Shown here in pieces: positions 34,517 to 44,057 of a stretch of 64,000 nucleotides of DNA. Location of the stretch: assembly GCF_000196495.1 (NCBI RefSeq), contig NC_011312.1, forward strand, positions 1,364,001 through 1,428,000, written 5' to 3'. The stretch's first letter is position 1; each line of letters begins with the position of its first letter. This stretch comes from Aliivibrio salmonicida LFI1238 (lineage in GTDB: Bacteria; Pseudomonadota; Gammaproteobacteria; Enterobacterales; Vibrionaceae). The position numbers were made by a program, and so were the translations under genes. The notes under the pieces were generated by a model. It searched no databases, was not told the DNA's origin, and was given only the letters and a program-made list of their open reading frames with translations.

Positions 34517-35893
34517 ATGAGTCAGGGAATGGCGGGACAATTACATAATATACCCGCAGTAAGTAATGTCATTCTTCATGCGTTCGACTGGACCTATCAA
34601 AGCATTGCTGAACAAGCAGAGCAGATTGCCGCATTAGGGTATCGTTCTGTGTTGGTTTCCCCTGCAATGAAATCACTTCAATTACCCTCGGGTACTCAGT
34701 GGTGGCAGCGCTATCAACCTCAAGACTATCGTTTGATTGATAATCCATTAGGCAATACCTCTGATTTTAAACATATGATAGAGCGTCTTGCTGAATTTAA
34801 TTTATGGGTTTATGTCGATGTTGTGTTTAATCACATGGCAAACGAATCAGACATTCGAGCGGATCTTCAATACCCAAATCGATGGGATAGAGAGGATTAC
34901 GAAAAAGACCCGATAAAATATCACGCGTTAACGCTGTTTGGTGATCTCTCTGAACCTCTTTTTACTGAACCTGATTTTGTTGATGCTTTTGGTATTGAGA
35001 ATTGGAATGATAAATGGGAAGTTCAAAATGGCCGCATATCTGGGGGACCTCATGATCCAGGTTTACCTACCTTAATTGATAATGAACATGTTGTTGAGCA
35101 ACAGCGTGCTTATTTATTGGCATTGAAGTCGATGGGAGTAAAAGGTTTTCGTATTGATGCAGCAAAGCACATGAGCCTTGAACACCTAAATAAAGTATGG
35201 ACTGACGATATAACCAATGATGTACATATCTTTGGTGAGATAATTACTGACGGTGGAGCAACAAAAGAAGAGTATGAGACGTTTTTAAGTCCCTATTTAA
35301 TGGGAACCACGTTAGGTGCTTACGACTTTCCTTTATTTAATATTCTTTATCAAGCGTTTGAGAAAAAAGGGTCGTTAACGTCATTAATCGATCCTTATTG
35401 CTATGGCTTGGCTTTGTCTCCTTTACGTGCGATTACTTTTGCCATTACTCATGATATTCCGAATAACCAAGTATTTAAAAGTTTGGTGATGAGTGAGCAT
35501 AACGAGTGGTTAGCTTATGCGTATTTATTTGGTAGAGAAGGGGGGATCCCGTTGGTTTATTCGGATTTAGATACCAGTGGTATCACTAATTCATTTGGTT
35601 CCCCACGCTGGAAAAACGCATGGAAAGAAGAAAAAATGTCAGGATTGATTCATTTTCATCATCGTATGTATGGAGAAGGGCAAACTTTGATTGAAGCGAG
35701 TGACGATCATCTTGTTTTTGCACGAGGAGATCAAGGTATTGTGGCGTTAAATAAATCGAACAAGAATATTGAAGTGAGTATGTCATCGGACAGTGAGTGG
35801 AGAGAGTTTTCATCCAATCAATTGTGTCAGAAAAAAGAAGGCGTACTTGTGTTTAGTATTCCTAAATATTCTTATCTTTTATTGTGTCATTAA
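34517..35893 (+). CDS. Cytoplasmic alpha-amylase family (GH13) glycosidase
   Basis: 458 residues, no signal peptide. GH13 conserved regions are in order: DVVFNH (region I, about 106), GFRIDAAKH with the nucleophile Asp (about 214), HIFGEII with the acid/base Glu (about 240), and THDIPNN with the transition-state Asp (about 313). SPAMKSLQLP and WWQRYQPQDYRL match bacterial alpha-amylases. It hydrolyses alpha-1,4-glucans, probably intracellular maltodextrin or glycogen. A C-terminal beta-sandwich (about 375-458) is present. The gene stands alone, with no maltose operon genes nearby. Confidence 0.9.
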   Translation: MSQGMAGQLHNIPAVSNVILHAFDWTYQSIAEQAEQIAALGYRSVLVSPAMKSLQLPSGTQWWQRYQPQDYRLIDNPLGNTSDFKHMIERLAEFNLWVYVDVVFNHMANESDIRADLQYPNRWDREDYEKDPIKYHALTLFGDLSEPLFTEPDFVDAFGIENWNDKWEVQNGRISGGPHDPGLPTLIDNEHVVEQQRAYLLALKSMGVKGFRIDAAKHMSLEHLNKVWTDDITNDVHIFGEIITDGGATKEEYETFLSPYLMGTTLGAYDFPLFNILYQAFEKKGSLTSLIDPYCYGLALSPLRAITFAITHDIPNNQVFKSLVMSEHNEWLAYAYLFGREGGIPLVYSDLDTSGITNSFGSPRWKNAWKEEKMSGLIHFHHRMYGEGQTLIEASDDHLVFARGDQGIVALNKSNKNIEVSMSSDSEWREFSSNQLCQKKEGVLVFSIPKYSYLLLCH

Positions 35894-35942
35894 TCGATGT
35901 GTAAACAATGACAGTATGGCTCAAATTGAGTGGTTGAAAAGA

Positions 35943-35978
35943 AAAGGGTTGAATGTGTGAATATGTATTCAACCCTTT
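35943..35978. terminator. Bidirectional terminator between the amylase gene and the ompA-like gene
   Basis: AAAGGGTTGAAT and ATTCAACCCTTT make a 12-bp perfect stem flanked by A- and T-rich sequence, between convergent genes. Confidence 0.88.
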
Positions 35979-35999
35979 GTGTCAGAAATATAAGGCTAA

Positions 36000-36414
36000 T
36001 TAATATTCAAAACCTGGTATTTCGATATCTACTCTACGATTCTCGCTTCTTCCTTCGGCTGTTTTATTTGTAGCAATAGGATTAGATTCACCTTCACCAC
36101 TTGCATTAATTTGACTCTCTTTAACGCCCTGCTCTTGTAGGTAAGTAGAGACGGATTGAGCTCGTGCTTCGGATATTTTTTGATTATATGCAGCAGAGCC
36201 AGATGAATCAGTATGACCGACAATATTTACCGTTGCTTGTGGGTGCTCAAGTAATACGTTTGCAATAAGATCCAATTCTGAGTGGCTTTCTGGAGATATT
36301 GTCGACCCATTATTGGTAAATAAGTTTTGGTGTGATTGTGCTTCTTGTTGCGTGACAACTACTGGTGCGATAACTCCTGTGGTTTTTTCAGCCATTGGTT
36401 CTACGGCTTTCTCT
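36000..36414 (-). pseudogene. OmpA-like protein, C-terminal peptidoglycan-binding part (gene split by IS66 copy 4)
   Basis: Encodes the last ~138 residues of an OmpA-family protein: a Pro/Ala/Glu-rich linker (EKAVEPMAEKTTGVIAPVVV), then an OmpA/MotB domain with ELDLIANVLLEH, IVGHTDSSGSAAYNQKISEA (peptidoglycan-contact Asp) and ASGEGESNPIATNKTAEGRS ENRRVDIEI, the SENRRV signature. It is separated from its beta-barrel half (38730-39384) by the IS. A TTG in the inverted repeat could start translation in frame, but without a signal peptide the product could not reach the periplasm. Confidence 0.9.
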
Positions 36415-36495
36415 GTAAGCGTGCGGGGAACTACACCTAACAAATAAAATTCATTATGCGTATCTTACGATCTTTCATTTAACGAGAACGTAATT

Positions 36496-36810
36496 ATGCA
36501 AAAAGATAAAAAGAGAACACCAGAGCAATGGCACGCTCTATTTGAATCTCAGCAATCTAGCAAGCTTAGTGCCGCTGAATTTTGTCGTAACCATAATATT
36601 CTGCCAAAGACATTTAGTGCACGTAAAGCACGATGGAAACAAAAGATTAACGCTTCTACTTTCTTGAAAGTAGAAGCGTTAACATCAACTATCATCGCCA
36701 CTCCACAATTACCAGATATTCAACTTTCTATCGGAAAATTGCGATTAACATTGCCAGCTAATACTGAACCTCACTGGATAGGACTCTTATTAAAAGGGTA
36801 TCAATCATGA
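36496..36810 (+). CDS. tnpA: IS66 accessory protein TnpA (copy 4)
   Basis: Intact, identical to the other copies; inverted repeat at 36647-36682. Confidence 0.92.
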   Translation: MQKDKKRTPEQWHALFESQQSSKLSAAEFCRNHNILPKTFSARKARWKQKINASTFLKVEALTSTIIATPQLPDIQLSIGKLRLTLPANTEPHWIGLLLKGYQS

Positions 36811-37154
36811 ATGTATTTACTGATGTTTCCACCATTTATCTTCATCGTGATTTTGTCGATTTTCGCAAGGCCATTAATGGCCTTGTCGTGATTGTTGAGC
36901 AAGAAATGCAACTATCACCGTTTAGTGATGCTCTATTTATATTTTGCAATAAGCCTCGTGATAAACTCAAAATATTGTATTGGGATAAAACAGGATTCGC
37001 TTTATGGTACAAGCGATTAGATGAAGACCGCTTCAAATGGCCACGAAATATAAATAACGATACGTTAGCATTATCAGAGCAGCAACTGACACTGCTATTA
37101 CAAGGTTTTGATATCTTAGGACATCAACCGGTACATTATCAAACAACCCTTTAA
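36807..37154 (+). CDS. tnpB: IS66 Orf2/TnpB protein (copy 4)
   Basis: Intact 115-residue TnpB, same sequence as copies 1 and 3. Confidence 0.93.
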   Translation: MNVFTDVSTIYLHRDFVDFRKAINGLVVIVEQEMQLSPFSDALFIFCNKPRDKLKILYWDKTGFALWYKRLDEDRFKWPRNINNDTLALSEQQLTLLLQGFDILGHQPVHYQTTL

Positions 37155-37225
37155 ATAGTTGATTCTCAGTCAAGAATAGGAGGCAACCGATTGATTACCT
37201 GTATTATCGTTATATAGTCATCTAC

Positions 37226-38713
37226 ATGACTGATAAAATAAAACCACTTCCTGATACCATTGACGAGCTGAAAGCACTTGTGCTTCAGCTTGAAAATAAA
37301 TATAACCGTCTTCTAGAGCAATTTCGACTGGCTCAACATCAGCGCTTTGGTAAAAGCAGTGAATCTGACTCGACTCAATTTGATTTATTCAATGAAACAG
37401 AAGAAGAAATCATCATTGAAAATGATGACACACAAACGATTACCTACACTCGTCAAAAGCCAAAACGCCAACGCTTACCTGAAGACTTACCGCGTACTGT
37501 TATTATCCACGACATAAAAGATAAAACTTGTAAGTGTTGCGGTCTAGAGATGCATGCGATGGGTAAAGACATCAGTGAAAAGTTGGAATTTGTACCAGCT
37601 AAAGTGGAAGTTATTCAACATGTTCGTCCTAAATATGCTTGCCGAAATTGTGAAAAAAACAATACTTCAGTAGACATTAAACAAGCCCCAATGCCAGCGT
37701 CACCAATCCCTAAAGGGATTGCGACCGCAAGTTTACTTGCTCAAATTATTACGGCTAAATTTCAATACAGTCTTCCACTTTATCGTCAAGAAACGTTATT
37801 TCAGCAATGGGGTATCATTATTGGACGGCGAACGATGGCGGATTGGTTAATAAAATGCTCGGTACTATTTACCCCTCTTAATAACGAGTTACATCGTATT
37901 TTGCTTGAACAACCCACTCTGCATTGTGATGAAACAACGGTAAATGTGTTGGATGTTGAAAAAGCAAAATGTTATATGTGGGTCTACTGCTCTGGCTATG
38001 ATTCTCCAGGCTCTGGTGTTTTGCCTGGAATTGTACTTTATGATTATCAATCTAGCAGGCATGGCTACCATCCAGTTAACTTTTTAAAAGGTTATAACGG
38101 GTATTTACATACCGATGGTTACCAAGGTTATGAACAAACTGAAGCGATGTTAGTTGGCTGTTGGGCACACGCACGTCGACGATTTATTGAGGCTCAACGT
38201 GTTCAAGTAAAAGGGAAAACAGGGAGTGCAGATTGGGTATTGAGTAAAATCCAAAAGCTATACCGGATCGAATCGTTATTAAAAGAGGCTTCCCCTGAAG
38301 CCAAGTATGTTGCTAGGCAGACAGAAGCCTGCGATTTACTTAAAGAGCTCCGTGATTGGCTTGATAGCGCAGTTAGTCGAGTATCACCTAAAACAAAATT
38401 AGGTGAGGCGATTAGCTATACATTAAATCAATGGGATAAATTAGTTCGTTATATTGATGATGGATTGTTATCTATTGATAACAATCGAGCAGAGCGAGCG
38501 GTTAAACCGTTTGTTATCGGCCGGAAAAACTGGTTATTTTCGGGTTCAACGGCTGGTGCAGATTCAAGTGCAATGCTTTACAGCATTGTAGAAACAGCAA
38601 AGGCAAACGGATTAATCCCTTACGATTATATTAGGTATTGTCTAGATCGTTTATGTGTTGGATCGCCAGATATCGATTCACTTTTACCTTGGAATGTAAA
38701 AGACAAGGTGTAG
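37226..38713 (+). CDS. tnpC: IS66 transposase TnpC (copy 4)
   Basis: Open 495-residue frame with all DDE motifs. It carries an Arg-to-Cys change at about residue 369 in the helical region between the second Asp and the Glu; the effect on activity is unknown. It shares the Met codon near 38148 with copy 3 and the silent A at 37327 with copy 2. Confidence 0.95.
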   Translation: MTDKIKPLPDTIDELKALVLQLENKYNRLLEQFRLAQHQRFGKSSESDSTQFDLFNETEEEIIIENDDTQTITYTRQKPKRQRLPEDLPRTVIIHDIKDKTCKCCGLEMHAMGKDISEKLEFVPAKVEVIQHVRPKYACRNCEKNNTSVDIKQAPMPASPIPKGIATASLLAQIITAKFQYSLPLYRQETLFQQWGIIIGRRTMADWLIKCSVLFTPLNNELHRILLEQPTLHCDETTVNVLDVEKAKCYMWVYCSGYDSPGSGVLPGIVLYDYQSSRHGYHPVNFLKGYNGYLHTDGYQGYEQTEAMLVGCWAHARRRFIEAQRVQVKGKTGSADWVLSKIQKLYRIESLLKEASPEAKYVARQTEACDLLKELRDWLDSAVSRVSPKTKLGEAISYTLNQWDKLVRYIDDGLLSIDNNRAERAVKPFVIGRKNWLFSGSTAGADSSAMLYSIVETAKANGLIPYDYIRYCLDRLCVGSPDIDSLLPWNVKDKV

Positions 38714-38729
38714 TTCCCCGCACGCTTAC

Positions 38730-39384
38730 CTTTCTCTTCAGCCATTGGTTCCATCGAGTCCGTCATTTGTTTTTCTGGTTCTGCGACAACTTCAATTTCT
38801 TCTTCTTCAATTAAGGCCGCTTGGGGTTCTGAGTTTGAAGCACTCCCAAAGGTATAAGTAAGACCAAAAGAGATAAAATGGGATGATAGATCATAGATAT
38901 AGCTATCATCGATATCATCAAAGTATTGGTATTCTAGACGTAAAGCTAAGCTTTCACTAATGGCTAATTCACTGCCTACACCCGCCGTAAATACCACATC
39001 ATTTGCGCGACTGTAATCCATGTAAGCGGCACCCACTTTGAGGAATACATCGATGGTATCGGTAGCGGTAAAGGTATAGCGAGGCGTTAATGAAAGGGCA
39101 GTAAGACGGCTATCAACATATTTTGTTGTGTTGTTATAATAATGACTCGATTCAAACTCACCAATAGAATCAAATCCAAGCTCTAATCCCCATCGCTCAG
39201 TGAAATGGTAACCACCGTATACACCAAAGCCAAAAGCATCATCGTCACAAGGACCGGAGGCAGAACAAGCATCATCAATGAGCCCTAACCCTATTTTCCC
39301 CCCAAAATAAGCCTCAGCTAATAGGGGGGAAGAAAATCCTACAGAAGTTAGAGCTACTGCAACAAGTAAAGATGATTTTTTCAT
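38730..39384 (-). pseudogene. OmpA-like protein, N-terminal beta-barrel part (gene split by IS66 copy 4)
   Basis: A signal peptide (about 1-23, MKKSSLLVAVALTSVGFSS) is followed by an eight-strand OmpA-type barrel (FGFGVYGGYHFTERWGLELG, LEYQYFDDIDD, FISFGLTYTFG) and an acidic linker ending MEPMAEEK at the IS boundary. Removing the IS and one copy of its target duplication restores MAEEKAVEPMAEK in frame with the C-terminal half, giving an intact ~350-residue porin-like structural protein. The barrel alone could still be exported and inserted, with 30 foreign residues from the IS at its end. Confidence 0.9.
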
Positions 39385-39517
39385 ATTTCAGTCCTTTATT
39401 AGAAACACATCATTGTTAACTATATGTTTAAAGAGTAGGACAGTAATTAAAACTTCTGTAGGTATTGGCTTATATTTTTATGCTATTTCATATTGAATAA
39501 CGGAATTACCTTTCAAT

Positions 39518-41509
39518 TTACACTTTAAATTGATGCACAATATCACTTTGCTGATGGGCTAACTCATTCAGCGTTGAACTGACATTGGCAATATCATTCA
39601 TTGCGGTTTGATTCTCTTCTGCAATGTGACTAATGTCTTCCAAACTGCGTGCAATTTCAGTGGTTGTGGCACTCTGCTCATTTGCTGCTTGAGAAATATG
39701 GTTACTCATGTGACTTATTTCTTCAATTAAGTTTTGAATCATCACCATGGCATTATTGGCTTCATTAGTTTGAGTTACGCTTTGTTGCATATCTTCGACA
39801 CAACTTTCAATGACGAGAGTGGTGGTTTTTGAACTGGATTGAAGGTTACCAATCATCGTTTCAATTTCAGAGGTTGATTCTGCAGTGCGTTTTGCTAACA
39901 CTCGAACTTCATCGGCAACAACGGCAAATCCACGACCTTGCTCTCCAGCACGAGCGGCTTCAATGGCGGCATTTAAAGCGAGTAAGTTAGTTTGTGCTGC
40001 AATTTTATTGATCACATCGAGAATCGAACCAATTTCACTGCTGACTTTTTGTAAGTTTGCAACGGCATGTACAGATTCATCTAAGCGACTTGATAATTGC
40101 TCTATCGTTGCAATGTTATTTGTCATCACTTGTTGGCCGTGCTCTGATGCCGCTTCAACTTCTTGTACTTTAAGCAGGGAGCTTTCTGAGCTTGATGCAA
40201 CTTCAACGACAGAGTGTTCCATTTCTGTCATTGCGGCCGCAACACTGGTGGTTTTTTCGCGTTGTTCTAGTAGCTGCTGTTTGGCCTTTTCTGCGGTAGA
40301 ACTGTTATTTTGTGCAACCGTCGTAAGTTCATCAGAAGCCGCACTTAGCTGTAATAAGACTTTCTGCAAATTATCCGCTAACGTATTAATATGGCGAGAT
40401 ACACGACTAAATTCAGAGTTATGCTTTGTTGCAATTCGTTGTGTCATATCCCCAGAGGTTAATGATTCTAAAATACGCAGCATATTATTGAGTGGCGTTC
40501 GTACTGATGAGGCAAGATGAAAACCAATAGCTGTTGCAAGTAGCGAGACAACCACACCGAGAACAACCGCTTTATAAAAACTCTGTTGATAAATGACGTC
40601 AGCCTGTTCTAGTGAATTCTGTAAACCTTGATTGGCTGATTTATTGAATGAGTTAAGAAGCGTTAGCCCTGCATCAATTTGATGAGCTAAATTTGAGATG
40701 TTGGTGTATAAGGTTTCTTTGGCGTTTAAGTAAATGAAATGCGTATTAAGAATGCCTTCTTTTTTACCGACTTCAAGACTGAATTTATTCACTGAATCAT
40801 CAAAAATAGGTTTTAATTCTGGCAGTTGATTGTTTAACCCACGGTAAGCGTAGTTTAAATGAGTCACGGCTTTCTTGTTTTTATTGACGGCTTTTTTAAC
40901 GAACTCAACGTCATTACTTGCTAGTGCATCTGATGTGATTAACTCTGCATCTTCTAGTTTTACAAAGTAGCTTTTTGCCATCATTTTTACGGCAATGCTT
41001 TCTTGACCGTCAATGTATTCTTTCATTCGTACACTAAGCTCAGTATACAAACGTTGAAAGTTACGGGTTGCTTTTTGTTTGCTGTCTTCTGCGACTAATA
41101 AATCTTGGTAGTTGTCCATTGCGACGAGCGCTTCGGTGAAATATTGGCTTTCGATTGACGCTAACTCTGCGCTTTGTTGTGCGGTGGTACTGTTTCTCTG
41201 TGCGGCGGCGGTTAAGCGCTGAAAGGTATTTTTAAATGTTGTTTCTGCAACAGAGAATTGCTGACGAGCTTGTTGCATCTGAACCGGATCACGAGTGGTT
41301 AGGAAATCTTTAAAGGATTTGTCGGCGGCAAGTAAGGCAACACTTGTTTCGTTTGATAAACTGACAAGGGGCATGGACTCTGTTGAGACCGATTGCATTT
41401 GTTTGTGGATGTTGCTCGTTCCATTGAGCATTATAATGACTGTCGTAATAAACAGGATAACAATGAGTGAAAAACCTGCATACATGCGACGTACAACCGA
41501 ACTATTCAT
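39518..41509 (-). CDS. Methyl-accepting chemotaxis protein
   Basis: 663 residues. TM1 is at about 11-30, a long all-helical periplasmic sensor at about 31-310, TM2 at about 313-334 (AVVLGVVVSLLATAIGFHLA), HAMP at about 335-388, and a methyl-accepting signalling domain at about 400-650 containing the highly conserved hairpin tip IAAQTNLLALNAAIEAARAG followed by EQGRGFAVVADEVRVLA. It signals to CheA/CheW at the cell pole. The two-helix-bundle length suggests a helical bimodular-type sensor; ligand unknown. There is no C-terminal NWETF pentapeptide (ends DIVHQFKV). The 297-base gap on its upstream side holds no gene. Confidence 0.93.
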   Translation of the reverse strand: MNSSVVRRMYAGFSLIVILFITTVIIMLNGTSNIHKQMQSVSTESMPLVSLSNETSVALLAADKSFKDFLTTRDPVQMQQARQQFSVAETTFKNTFQRLTAAAQRNSTTAQQSAELASIESQYFTEALVAMDNYQDLLVAEDSKQKATRNFQRLYTELSVRMKEYIDGQESIAVKMMAKSYFVKLEDAELITSDALASNDVEFVKKAVNKNKKAVTHLNYAYRGLNNQLPELKPIFDDSVNKFSLEVGKKEGILNTHFIYLNAKETLYTNISNLAHQIDAGLTLLNSFNKSANQGLQNSLEQADVIYQQSFYKAVVLGVVVSLLATAIGFHLASSVRTPLNNMLRILESLTSGDMTQRIATKHNSEFSRVSRHINTLADNLQKVLLQLSAASDELTTVAQNNSSTAEKAKQQLLEQREKTTSVAAAMTEMEHSVVEVASSSESSLLKVQEVEAASEHGQQVMTNNIATIEQLSSRLDESVHAVANLQKVSSEIGSILDVINKIAAQTNLLALNAAIEAARAGEQGRGFAVVADEVRVLAKRTAESTSEIETMIGNLQSSSKTTTLVIESCVEDMQQSVTQTNEANNAMVMIQNLIEEISHMSNHISQAANEQSATTTEIARSLEDISHIAEENQTAMNDIANVSSTLNELAHQQSDIVHQFKV

Positions 41510-41806
41510 GTTCTCTTCTCTCTTTAAAAGTAATGCAAGACTTAGAATTTAGAAAGTAAATAAGAAAAGTCTTAAAATTATGACAACAATTATTCATATT
41601 ATGATTATTAGTTAAGGCCTGCTGTGACCATATCTATAAATTTAATAATATATAAAGAGAGATCACTCTCATTTATTTAATGGTTTTTTGTATGTAGAGG
41701 GTTAATTTGTAGTTAAGTTATCATTCAAGTGATTGTTTTCGAGAAATTTGTAACGCATACTAGAGAGAATTAGAGATAAAAAACTGTGTTTTATTGGAGA
41801 TGAGTC

Positions 41807-42157
41807 ATGGCTGAAGAAACTATTTTTAGCAAAATTATTCGTAAAGAAATTCCAGCAGATGTGGTGTATCAAGATGATTTGGTGACCGCATTTCGTGATA
41901 TTAACCCTAGAGCGCCAAGTCATGTGTTGATCATTCCGAATAAACTCATCCCAACAACCAATGATCTTGAGCAAGAAGATGAGTTAGTGATGGGACGTTT
42001 GTTTACTGTGGCTAAGAAAATCGCTCAAGAAGAAGGCATCGCAAAAGAGGGCTACCGCTTAATCGTGAATTGTAACCCCCATGGTGGACAAGAGGTATAC
42101 CACATTCACATGCACCTTGTGGGCGGGCGTCCATTAGGTCCGATGCTATTAAGTTAA
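41807..42157 (+). CDS. hinT: HIT-family purine nucleoside phosphoramidase HinT
   Basis: 116 residues with the histidine triad EVYHIHMHLVGG (HxHxHxx) near the C-terminus and the N-terminal signature TIFSKIIRKEIPADVVYQDD. It hydrolyses adenosine phosphoramidates and acyl-adenylates. Its place just before ycfL and lpoB is the same as in enteric bacteria, which supports the HinT identity. A terminator follows, so the lipoprotein genes downstream have their own start. Confidence 0.94.
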   Translation: MAEETIFSKIIRKEIPADVVYQDDLVTAFRDINPRAPSHVLIIPNKLIPTTNDLEQEDELVMGRLFTVAKKIAQEEGIAKEGYRLIVNCNPHGGQEVYHIHMHLVGGRPLGPMLLS

Positions 42158-42167
42158 TAGACAATAT

Positions 42168-42199
42168 TAAGGCTCCCATGATCGGAGCCTTACTTTTTT
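42168..42199 (+). terminator. Terminator after hinT
   Basis: TAAGGCTCC and GGAGCCTTA (9-bp perfect stem, seven-base loop), then a T-rich run. Confidence 0.8.
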
Positions 42200-42224
42200 C
42201 TTACTACGAGTTTCTTTAATTTTG

Positions 42225-43622
42225 ATGAAATCAGTCTTAAAAAAATCAGTTATCCTTTCTTTTACCTTGATATTGTCAGGGTGTGCCAACTTATCGGTTG
42301 GAAATCTGTTTAGTCATTATTCCGCTCAAACTCAAGATACGTATGAGTTAGTTAAGAATGGGGAAGCTAAGCTGGCTTATCAAGACGCAGCAGAGGATAC
42401 CGGTGGGCCAATTCTAGATAATTTAGAGTTAGGTCGTATTGCGTTATTAAGTGAGCAATACGCTGAGAGTAAATCCGATTTTGAAATTGCAGAGCAAGCT
42501 GCTCGAGTACAAAGTGATGAAGCGACCATCACAGTTTCAGGCTCTGCGAACCAAGTTGGTTCTTTAGTGACTAACGATAACCTTATCGATTATAAACCAG
42601 CGGATTATGAACTGGGTTATTTGCATTTATACCTTTCGCTAAACTATTTAAAAAATAATGATCTAGAAGGGGCGTTGGTTGAAGTCAGAAAAGCTAACTA
42701 CATCCAAGAACAAGCCAGAAAAGACCGAGAGAAAGAGTTGAAATCAGCCGAGAAAGAGGCGAAGAAAAAGGGTGTAAACGCAAATGTAGGTGCAATATTA
42801 GCGAATTATCCAGATGCAGGCAAAACACTTAAAGCCGTGCAAAATGGGTATTTGTTTTACTATTCTGGCTTATTATTTGAAACAAACCGAAATTTTAGTG
42901 ACGCTTACATTGATTACAAGCGAGCGTTAGCGGTGGCACCAAATAATAAAACGGTGATTGAATCCGTTCAGCGGCTAGCTCGTCGATTGGGTATGAAAAA
43001 TGATATCCAAACACTAGAAAAACAATACGGTGCCTATAAAGTACCAAATCGCACTGATAGTCGAGTAATTATCATCGATGAACAAGGTATTTTGCCACAG
43101 CTAGATGATTGGCGTTTAAGGTTGCCAATGTGGGATAGCCATGGCAACTTTGTTCAATATAACTTATCGCTGCCTTATTATAAGAAAATGCAGCGACAAA
43201 CTTTCCCTCCATTACGAGTGAATGATAAAGCCTTGCCTTCCGATCAACTGGCTGATGTGACGTTAATGGCCGAAAATGATTTGAGTGAACGTATCCCAGC
43301 GATGGTGATCCGCCAGGCGCTACGTGTTGTTGCTAAAGATGAATTACGTAAAACATCGCGTAATACAAAGGAAGAAGAGTTAGCCAATGCGTTATTTACG
43401 ATATTCAATTCATTAACCGAGCAACCAGACACTCGAAGTTGGCAAACACTGCCAGCAATCATCAGCGTAACAAATATGAGCGTTGAAGCAGGAAATAATA
43501 CACTTGAGTATCAAGGTAATGAACTAAACTTTAGTGTAAAAGAAGGTCACACCGTGGTGGTTTGGGTATCTAGACAAGGAAATGCTGTCACCTGGTGGCA
43601 TAAACAATTAGGAGAAATATAA
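42225..43622 (+). CDS. Large outer-membrane-type lipoprotein (COG3014-like)
   Basis: 465 residues. The signal peptide ends in the lipobox LSGC (Cys about 20). The body is helical with TPR-like segments (ELGYLHLYLSLNYLKNNDLE, GYLFYYSGLLFETNRNFSDA). A basic coiled stretch (RKDREKELKSAEKEAKKKGV) lies around 165-185, and the C-terminal part is beta-rich (VTNMSVEAGNNTLEYQGNEL). ATG 42225 is chosen over a TTG at 42222. The stop overlaps the next gene's ATG (TAATG), so it is translationally coupled to ycfL and lpoB. It probably belongs to the LpoB peptidoglycan-synthesis neighbourhood (inference). Confidence 0.8.
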   Translation: MKSVLKKSVILSFTLILSGCANLSVGNLFSHYSAQTQDTYELVKNGEAKLAYQDAAEDTGGPILDNLELGRIALLSEQYAESKSDFEIAEQAARVQSDEATITVSGSANQVGSLVTNDNLIDYKPADYELGYLHLYLSLNYLKNNDLEGALVEVRKANYIQEQARKDREKELKSAEKEAKKKGVNANVGAILANYPDAGKTLKAVQNGYLFYYSGLLFETNRNFSDAYIDYKRALAVAPNNKTVIESVQRLARRLGMKNDIQTLEKQYGAYKVPNRTDSRVIIIDEQGILPQLDDWRLRLPMWDSHGNFVQYNLSLPYYKKMQRQTFPPLRVNDKALPSDQLADVTLMAENDLSERIPAMVIRQALRVVAKDELRKTSRNTKEEELANALFTIFNSLTEQPDTRSWQTLPAIISVTNMSVEAGNNTLEYQGNELNFSVKEGHTVVVWVSRQGNAVTWWHKQLGEI

Positions 43623-44011
43623 TGAAAAAATGGTTTATTGCATTGTTGCTACCGTTGGTACTTGCAGCATGTAGTTCTGGTCAAACATCAGGCATAAGTG
43701 TTGATAGTAGCACTCAGAAAGTTGTCTTTGGTGATAACGTATTGGGTGGCCGACTGTCTGTTGATCAGATCAGCACTCAAGATAATAACGGTTTAGTTCG
43801 CGGCATTGTTTCTCTAACGAGTAAATTCAGTGGCGATCAACAACTTCAATACCGTTTTTATTGGTATGACGATCAAGGCCTAGAAGTGAATGGTTCTGAT
43901 TCACCATGGCGTACATTTATCGTTCGTGGTTTAGACACGATGAGCGTTCAAGGTGTTGCAATGAAACCAGAAGCGACGCAATTCCGTATTCAAATTCGTA
44001 CATTAGAATAA
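43622..44011 (+). CDS. ycfL: YcfL-like lipoprotein (DUF1425)
   Basis: 129 residues with a lipobox LAAC (Cys about 17) and a small beta-sandwich (LSVDQISTQDNNGLVRGIVS, QYRFYWYDDQGLEVNGSDSP, WRTFIVRG). Position between the COG3014-like lipoprotein and lpoB matches ycfL in enteric bacteria. Function not established. Confidence 0.85.
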   Translation: MKKWFIALLLPLVLAACSSGQTSGISVDSSTQKVVFGDNVLGGRLSVDQISTQDNNGLVRGIVSLTSKFSGDQQLQYRFYWYDDQGLEVNGSDSPWRTFIVRGLDTMSVQGVAMKPEATQFRIQIRTLE

Positions 44012-44057
44012 TCTTTCTTTATTGAAGATAGAAACCACTTATTTAGAGGAAAATAAA

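Larger units (their letters stand above)
36415..38729 (+). mobile_element. IS66-family insertion sequence, copy 4 (2315 bp, intact genes)
   Basis: Perfect 8-bp target duplication CTTTCTCT at 36407-36414 and 38730-38737, so this is a simple insertion. It lies antisense inside the ompA-like gene. All three genes are open. One missense difference, Arg to Cys (EACDLL), lies at 38330-38332 in tnpC. Confidence 0.97.
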
